DNA of 64,000 nt, from assembly GCA_947561715.1 (NCBI GenBank), contig OX387200.1, positions 21,764,501 to 21,828,500 of the forward strand, written 5' to 3'. This document shows positions 57,001 to 64,000 of this stretch, one piece after another. This DNA is from Ascidia mentula. Lineage: Eukaryota; Chordata; Ascidiacea; Phlebobranchia; Ascidiidae. The notes under the pieces were generated by a model. That model searched no databases. It was not told where the DNA came from and saw only the letters and a program-made list of their open reading frames with translations. How positions within the stretch are numbered: position 1 is the stretch's first letter; each line of letters opens with the position of its first letter. The position numbers were made by a program, and so were the translations under genes.

Positions 57001-58249
57001 GAATAAATCTGTTGTGAAAGGTTACAAAAATTATTTGCAAAAACATTTTTTTTTTAAAAAGAAACAAACTGTTTAAAATTGGTTGTTACATCAAACAATA
57101 AAATCTTCATTTTAAAGTGATCTTTATTCATTACACAGCATTAATGATTTAGGGTGAAGCATATAGATACGTACAGCAAGTGCATTAACCTCATCATTTG
57201 CACCATCTTTCTTCTCACCATCCTCTTCGCTGTCACTCTCCCATTCACACTCGCCATCTGTCGGCTCATATTCTCCATTCACAATTTCATGTCTCTGACG
57301 AGTAAAATACTTTTGTTCAGAAAAACATAACTTATATATATATACGTAAATTAGTATGGGAACAAAAAAAACATCAAACAACATGCAAACATTAAGGTTT
57401 CCTCACATATTGAGAACTACAAACCTTGATAACATCAACTAACCTTCACAAACAGTGGTTTGTACATTTCACTATATTTTCGTTCCAACTCATGAACTTC
57501 TTCATAGAATTGGGCTTCAATTTTGGTCGACTCAACTTGTAGATTTTTCAATGCATGCACACGGCGCTTTATTACTTTTGGAAGACTAAAATAAGAAGAG
57601 TAAAAACTTCACTGTATTATTATGGTTTTTACAATCTTACCCCCAAAAAAATTATATTGTAAATAAAGTGATTTAAAGCACAAGCACACTTTCACCAAGG
57701 AACTAGCAACTACCTAAATCCGCAATAAGTTTGTATAAAAAGCATCAAAGAGCTAAATAATTACCAGAGGAATCCTCTGACAAAATATATGAATTATGAG
57801 CCAGCTGTTTGAATTTAAGGATGGGCTTTTACAAAACAACATACAAACAGCAAAACAAATACACATTTCTGACTTCTACCTTTCCATATACCCTGATGGT
57901 GATCCGACAATGCCTTCTAATCGCTGTTGAAGGGCTGCCAACACTTGAGGATTTTGCATCATTTCAGATGTTATTTGACTTGCTGAAGACAACAAATTGA
58001 AAGAAAATCACACTTTTATTTAAACTTTTTCAATTACTGAAAATCAGTTGTCAGTTGATTTTTGACGAACAAAAGTCGACATAATACTTTCCTACTTCAA
58101 AATCGATGCTAGGTAAAGGACATGAAATGAGCAAAACTAATATTACCAGAGGGCAGAGCAGGGACAACATCTTCGGCTCCATCTGCCTTCTCTTCTGTTT
58201 CCTCCTTGGAAACAACTTCTTGCAAATCGGCATCACCGACACCCGCCAT
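54079..58249 (-). CDS. NAP1L1/NAP1L4-like: Nucleosome assembly protein 1-like
   Basis: A histone H2A-H2B chaperone shuttling between cytoplasm and nucleus. Twelve exons on the minus strand: 58249-58147, 57982-57880, 57585-57444, 57294-57175, 56618-56573, 56466-56321, 56216-56077, 55401-55256, 54902-54880, 54663-54502, 54381-54319, 54126-54079; 413 residues in frame. Family blocks in order: QNPQVLAALQQRLEGIVGSP, the long dimerisation helix VESTKIEAQFYEEVHELERK, YKPLFVKRHEIVNGEYEPTD, GVPEFWLTILKN, ILSKLLDIRVIF, GFTLEFVFG, VPNDSFFNFFSPP, then the acidic C-terminal tail (EEDYEEEEEEEDDDEA). The last four residues are CKQQ, the prenylation-type end also found in vertebrate NAP1L1. One exon is only 23 nt. 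Which vertebrate paralogue is closest cannot be told by eye; the tunicate copy may predate their split. Confidence 0.95.
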
Positions 58250-59478
58250 AACGTTTTAAAGATTTACAAAAGCGAGCAATTAAGCACAATATTCAACACT
58301 GAAGAAGGTCTTCAAAAAACAGCCATAATTAACTGAAATGATTTATGTTGCTCGCATAAATACAAATGCTCTTTTTGCCTGTATTTTAATCAAAATCTTG
58401 ATTTACCGCCAACCTCTTCCTGAAACATGTGGAAATTCCTCTTCGACTTTAATGTATAAATCCCATCAGCCATAATATAACACACGAAAACACATGTTAT
58501 TTTATATTTTTATGTGTGGGTTTTTCACTATTTTGTTTGCAATTTGTTTTCGAGTTTAATGTTGCGGTTTGTTTACCATTACAAAACAAAAATGAAGGTA
58601 AGTCGGTTTAACATCCAAGAAATAGATAATTAATTAAAATTCTTTGCAACATTTAAATACAACAAACGCAAAAAAAGTAAAATTACTTTTATGGGTGTAC
58701 AATATAAATAAATTATTGGTCTTTTTAGAATAACTTTCGAATGACAAATCGTGTGATAAATACAATGGACCCATTTAAAGAATTTAGTCTTGTGATTCTA
58801 ATGTAAATTGTGATTTGCAGAAATTAGGAATTATCTGATTTGTTTGTGGTCTTTTTATAAATCCTGCCGGGGAATACAAAAAATAATTGTATAATTGCGC
58901 AACAATGGGCAAAAACGGGAATTACCCGTGTGGTGGAACTTACTTTCCTGTCTGTGACGTTGACATGTAGTGTAACACGGGAGAATCATTTTCGACGGTG
59001 CTGTTAAAATTTTGGTCTAAGAAGTGGTTGGCCTACTGTTAAATTGTTTGATAATTACCTTCTGTTATATAGTTATGTTTTGTCTGCTTTAATGAAAATC
59101 AGTTTTGTTTTCTGTCAATAATTTTAACTGTGAAATAAAAAGCCGGTTTTACGTATAATTTAGAAACAATAAATTTGGATCGTACCATATCGAAAAGCAA
59201 AAAGATATCAGATTTTGTCAACTATCTGTGTCAAGATTTTAAGATATAAAAATCGATTGCAAGGCGGCCTAGCCAGTGGTCTCTTAAGAATCCGTGCAAA
59301 TAACAAACTTTCCAATCTGGGACTTGTTGCATAGGCTATTTTTTCCAGAAACATAAATTACGTCAACATAAGTACAAGATGCTAATTTTGTGATTGATCC
59401 TTGTCAATTACTATTATTTTCCTTGTTATTTACTCAGGCTAGACAATTAAACATACCTTCAAACCAAATTTTCCTTTA
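58250..59478. other. Divergent intergenic region between NAP1L and ZNF598
   Basis: Two genes start on either side, so both promoters and any 5'-UTR exons should lie here. I see no clear core promoter element, coding exon or repeat. Confidence 0.4.
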
Positions 59479-61917
59479 ATGTCTGTGAAAATGGAAACAT
59501 GCAAAGGAATCCACAAGCAAAAGCTGAAAACACCCAGACAGAAACCCCAGCGAAGACGGTTGAGTGAGAGTGATGACGACGGAAGTTGTGTTGTCTGCGC
59601 AAACCATATAGTAACCTATGCTGTGGGTTACTGTGATCACTACATCTGTATTAAATGCTCTATGAAAATGAGGCTGCTTTGTGAGGAAAAATTTTGCCCC
59701 GTTTGTCGTAAGGATTTACTAAAAGTTATTTTTACCAAAGAGAAGAAAACGTTCAAAGAATTAAATCAATCAAAGCTAGTTAAAGATACTCAAAATAATG
59801 TGAACTATTTTTTTGAGAATCTGGAAATAATCAAAGAATACAAACAAATACTAGAGTATCGGTGTCCAATATGTCCTGATCGACCTCCAGATAAAACCTT
59901 TAATCAGACAAAAGCTCATTTACGCAAGGATCATTCTTTGTTTCATTGTGAAATTTGCTTAACACATATCAAGAATTTTTGCAATGAATACAAAGTGTAC
60001 AACCGTAAGGATCTAGCAACACACAAAAGAATGGGTGATGAAGACGACACCTCTCATCGTGGCCATCCACTGTGTGAGTTTTGTGAAGAAAGATACTTGG
60101 ATGATGATCAGTTGTTTCGCCATCTCAGAAAGCAGCACTATTACTGCCATATTTGTGACCAAGCAGACATCAATGAGTTTTATGGAAGCTATCGTGACTT
60201 GCACAGCCATTTCAAGAAGGACCATTTTGTGTGTGAAATTGATGAGTGCAGAAACCAACAGTTCACTAGCGTTTTTCCTTCTGAACTAGATTTAAAAGCA
60301 CACAAAGCAGCAGTGCACAATCACAACAAGAGCAAACATCAACAGAAGATGGATCGTCAAATTGATTTGGGATTTCAGTACCCAAAGCGTGAGCAGCAAT
60401 CATCAAGAGGTCGTGGGCACGCCAGAGGTCAGGCTCACTCATCAAGAAATCAGAGGTACAGAACTGAACATGCCAAAGCATTTGAGCGTGAAAGTGATTT
60501 GGAAAAAGCCATGGCTTTGTCTATGAAAGAAAATGAAGCAAAGTCAGAGAAAAGAACTGAAACAAAGGACATGGAAGAACAGGAAGATGACAAAATATTT
60601 GATACATCAGCTGACTTCCCATCTCTTGGAAACGTGCTTGGGAATCAAAGTGAAGGAAATTCTGAATCAAACAAACCTACTGCCAGTGCTGCACCCTCCA
60701 CATTGTTGAAATGGACCAAGGGACCAAATGTTAAAAAACCAGGTTTAACTGAGAAAGAATTTCCATCTTTGAAATCTCACTCACCCCAGCAGAGTCATCT
60801 TGAAGTAAACAAACCAGGTGGAGATCAACTACACACTTCTCACAAGCAAAAATGGACGTCTGCAAATTCTATGAAGCCAAATCTAAGTGAAGAAGACTTT
60901 CCATCGCTTGGAAACACAAAAACAAGTAATGAAATAAACACTTGGGTCTCCACTTCTTCAGGACAAACAAAAACAGGTTCTAAAAGTGGGAAGTCCCAAA
61001 GAAAGGTGCAAATGAAAGCATCAGATTTTGTCAAAGATGTTAAATCTTCATCTGCAGCTGGAAAAAAAGTCAAAAAAGCAGAAAATCATTCCAAGAACTA
61101 TGCAAGTAAAGAGGATGATGACTTTCCAACACTTAACCCTGAAAATTCATTACTGGTTGGGCGAGGTAAATACAAACACGTTGAAAGTTATTCAAGTTTT
61201 GCAGATGAAAAAGGTAGCAATGTGAAGCTGGTAACACAAGCAGACTGTCAAAAACAGCAACAAAGCACACAAAATAACCCTAAATCTCTGGATTTAGTTG
61301 ATGATTTTCCAATGTTGGGACTTGGAAAGCCTGTTGCAGCTCCTCCTGGCTTTGAGTGTGTACCATTCCATAAAGCATCCCAAAAAGGTTGTGTCAGTGA
61401 AACTAACATGCACTCTTTTGCAGTGATTGACTATCCTAGTTTGTCTGCCACCACAAAGGCTGTTTCTGCACCTCCTGGATTTGGTCCAAAGCCACAAGCT
61501 AAAAAGAAACATGAAGTTACAGACAAGCCTACTTCAAGCAATGGTTTTATGATCAACAACAATGACTTTCCCGGGCTTCCTAAAAAGAGCAAGCCAAAGA
61601 CATCAAAGGTTCAGACAAATGCTGGAACCACACTAACCGTGGGTAAAATAATTGAACCAGATGTTGTTCCTCAGCTTAAACATGAAGACGTTCACAACCC
61701 TGCGCCTGTCAAGCCACCAGTTAAGCAAAGAGGCTTCAAGTCACAAAATCCCGACCAAGATTTTCCTAGTTTGTTTTCATCCAATTCTGTCCCACTTCCG
61801 CCTAATAACAATACAACCTCGGATACAGACAATTATTTCAATATCACATCTGATCAACCTGCAAAAACTGGAACATCTTTAAACTTAGCCAATATTTTTG
61901 ACTTTCCTTCGCTGTAG
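59479..61917 (+). CDS. ZNF598: E3 ubiquitin ligase of collided ribosomes
   Basis: ZNF598 (yeast Hel2) senses collided ribosomes and ubiquitinates small-subunit proteins to start quality control. This copy is a single exon, 812 residues. The N-terminal RING reads C37-x2-C40, C52-D-H54, C57-x2-C60, C73-x2-C76. A tract of C2H2-type fingers follows (CPICPDRPPDKTF, HCEICLTHIKNF, LCEFCEERYLDD, YCHICDQADINEFYGSY, FVCEIDECRN; residues about 130-275). A UIM-like helix DLEKAMALSMKE comes next. The C-terminal half is low complexity and carries nine [DE][FY]P-x-L motifs, ending DFPSL-stop, plus two APPGF motifs. Vertebrate ZNF598 has similar but, as I recall, fewer such motifs. Lack of introns again suggests retroposition or intron loss. 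Polyadenylation signal at 62032-62037. Confidence 0.95.
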   Translation: MSVKMETCKGIHKQKLKTPRQKPQRRRLSESDDDGSCVVCANHIVTYAVGYCDHYICIKCSMKMRLLCEEKFCPVCRKDLLKVIFTKEKKTFKELNQSKLVKDTQNNVNYFFENLEIIKEYKQILEYRCPICPDRPPDKTFNQTKAHLRKDHSLFHCEICLTHIKNFCNEYKVYNRKDLATHKRMGDEDDTSHRGHPLCEFCEERYLDDDQLFRHLRKQHYYCHICDQADINEFYGSYRDLHSHFKKDHFVCEIDECRNQQFTSVFPSELDLKAHKAAVHNHNKSKHQQKMDRQIDLGFQYPKREQQSSRGRGHARGQAHSSRNQRYRTEHAKAFERESDLEKAMALSMKENEAKSEKRTETKDMEEQEDDKIFDTSADFPSLGNVLGNQSEGNSESNKPTASAAPSTLLKWTKGPNVKKPGLTEKEFPSLKSHSPQQSHLEVNKPGGDQLHTSHKQKWTSANSMKPNLSEEDFPSLGNTKTSNEINTWVSTSSGQTKTGSKSGKSQRKVQMKASDFVKDVKSSSAAGKKVKKAENHSKNYASKEDDDFPTLNPENSLLVGRGKYKHVESYSSFADEKGSNVKLVTQADCQKQQQSTQNNPKSLDLVDDFPMLGLGKPVAAPPGFECVPFHKASQKGCVSETNMHSFAVIDYPSLSATTKAVSAPPGFGPKPQAKKKHEVTDKPTSSNGFMINNNDFPGLPKKSKPKTSKVQTNAGTTLTVGKIIEPDVVPQLKHEDVHNPAPVKPPVKQRGFKSQNPDQDFPSLFSSNSVPLPPNNNTTSDTDNYFNITSDQPAKTGTSLNLANIFDFPSL

Positions 61918-62468
61918 AAAACTTTCCTTTGCTGCATAGTTTGTTTGGTGCTAATTTTATTGGCTCATAATCTATTTGGGGTTTAATTGTGTTCAAGAGG
62001 ATTTTGGTATTCGTGGTTTTCTTTCATTGAAAATAAAGCTGTGAAAGATTTTCAATTTAATGGCAACCAAAAACTTAGTTCTCAGTGTAGCAAGGATTGC
62101 CATCCATTTCTAGACAAACACAGATGTGCTTATTGTTATCAAATGCAGATTGTTAGACATTTACTTGGCACACATGTCATCCTGATCAATAACCATGCAT
62201 GTCACAGCAGTAACTTTTCAATCTTCTACTAAATTACAAAAAAAAAAACAGTCCTTACTTTAAGATGCGATGACAACCATCAGGTATATTTATTGGAAAG
62301 TCATATGTTTCAAGCAAAGTTACACTGAACAAATGGGGAACTTAATGCAAACACAGTGAATTGATGAAGAAATTTCAATAGGGATTTTGTGATGAAAAAC
62401 TTGCCAAGTAAATGAATACTTTTTATTGGTGTGTTAATGCCACTATACACATAATCTATTTGGCCAAG
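61918..62468. other. Convergent 3' region between ZNF598 and gene D
   Basis: It contains the AATAAA at 62032-62037 for ZNF598. No other feature is supported; the remainder is presumably 3' UTR of both genes. Confidence 0.4.
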
Positions 62469-63969
<1,501 letters not shown>

Positions 63970-64000
63970 CTTAAAGATAAATATTTTACCCCAATATAAA

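Overview
This is eukaryotic nuclear DNA, most likely from an ascidian tunicate of the Ciona type. It is AT-rich, has compact genes with many short introns, and carries a chordate-like set of single-copy housekeeping genes (EIF3J, RABGEF1, TUBGCP5, ZNHIT1, CDK9, a NAP1-like chaperone, ZNF598). Species is inferred from gene content and base composition, not proven. Exon borders were read by eye from GT/AG sites, phase and homology. Summed exon lengths are multiples of three for the multi-exon genes that lie wholly in the window; in the F-box gene this holds only after leaving out four bases.

Layout. 1-6330 (+): a secreted CAP-domain protein with 14 thrombospondin type 1 (TSP1) repeats; its first exon lies off the left edge. 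8010-17882 (+): a complete paralogue with signal peptide, CAP domain, 20 TSP1 repeats and a hydrophobic tail. 18561-20835 (+): EIF3J. 22045-22934: a TTAA-flanked terminal-inverted-repeat element. 23612-26236 (+): a pepsin/cathepsin-like aspartic protease homologue whose second catalytic Asp is Ala. 27761-32060 (+): RABGEF1 (Rabex-5). 33484-36282 (+): intronless TUBGCP5, tail to tail with an intronless coiled-coil gene (36482-37801, -), possibly HAUS5. 38102-39087 (-): ZNHIT1. 39673-43871 (+): a small membrane-protein gene interrupted by a 3.8 kb element. 44498-47525 (+): an F-box/leucine-rich protein. 47761-50288 (+): CDK9. 52198-52937 (+): an unrecognised basic protein with a KEN motif. 54079-58249 (-): NAP1L. 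59479-61917 (+): ZNF598. 62469 to the right edge (-): a second aspartic protease homologue, whose second catalytic Asp is His.

The most unusual object is at 39721-43495. It has long terminal inverted repeats and an interior made of two oppositely oriented arrays of a 57-bp unit (about 42 and 18 copies). It is flanked by copies of GGATTTTC and sits inside what reads as one continuous coding exon. The left terminal repeat supplies a 5' splice site and the right one a 3' splice site, and removing the intron keeps the host frame with 21 extra codons. It therefore looks like a recent transposon-made intron (introner) whose transcript could also form long double-stranded RNA. Other points of interest are the two aspartic protease homologues that have independently lost catalytic residues, and the strictly alternating two-type TSP1 exons of the second CAP gene.
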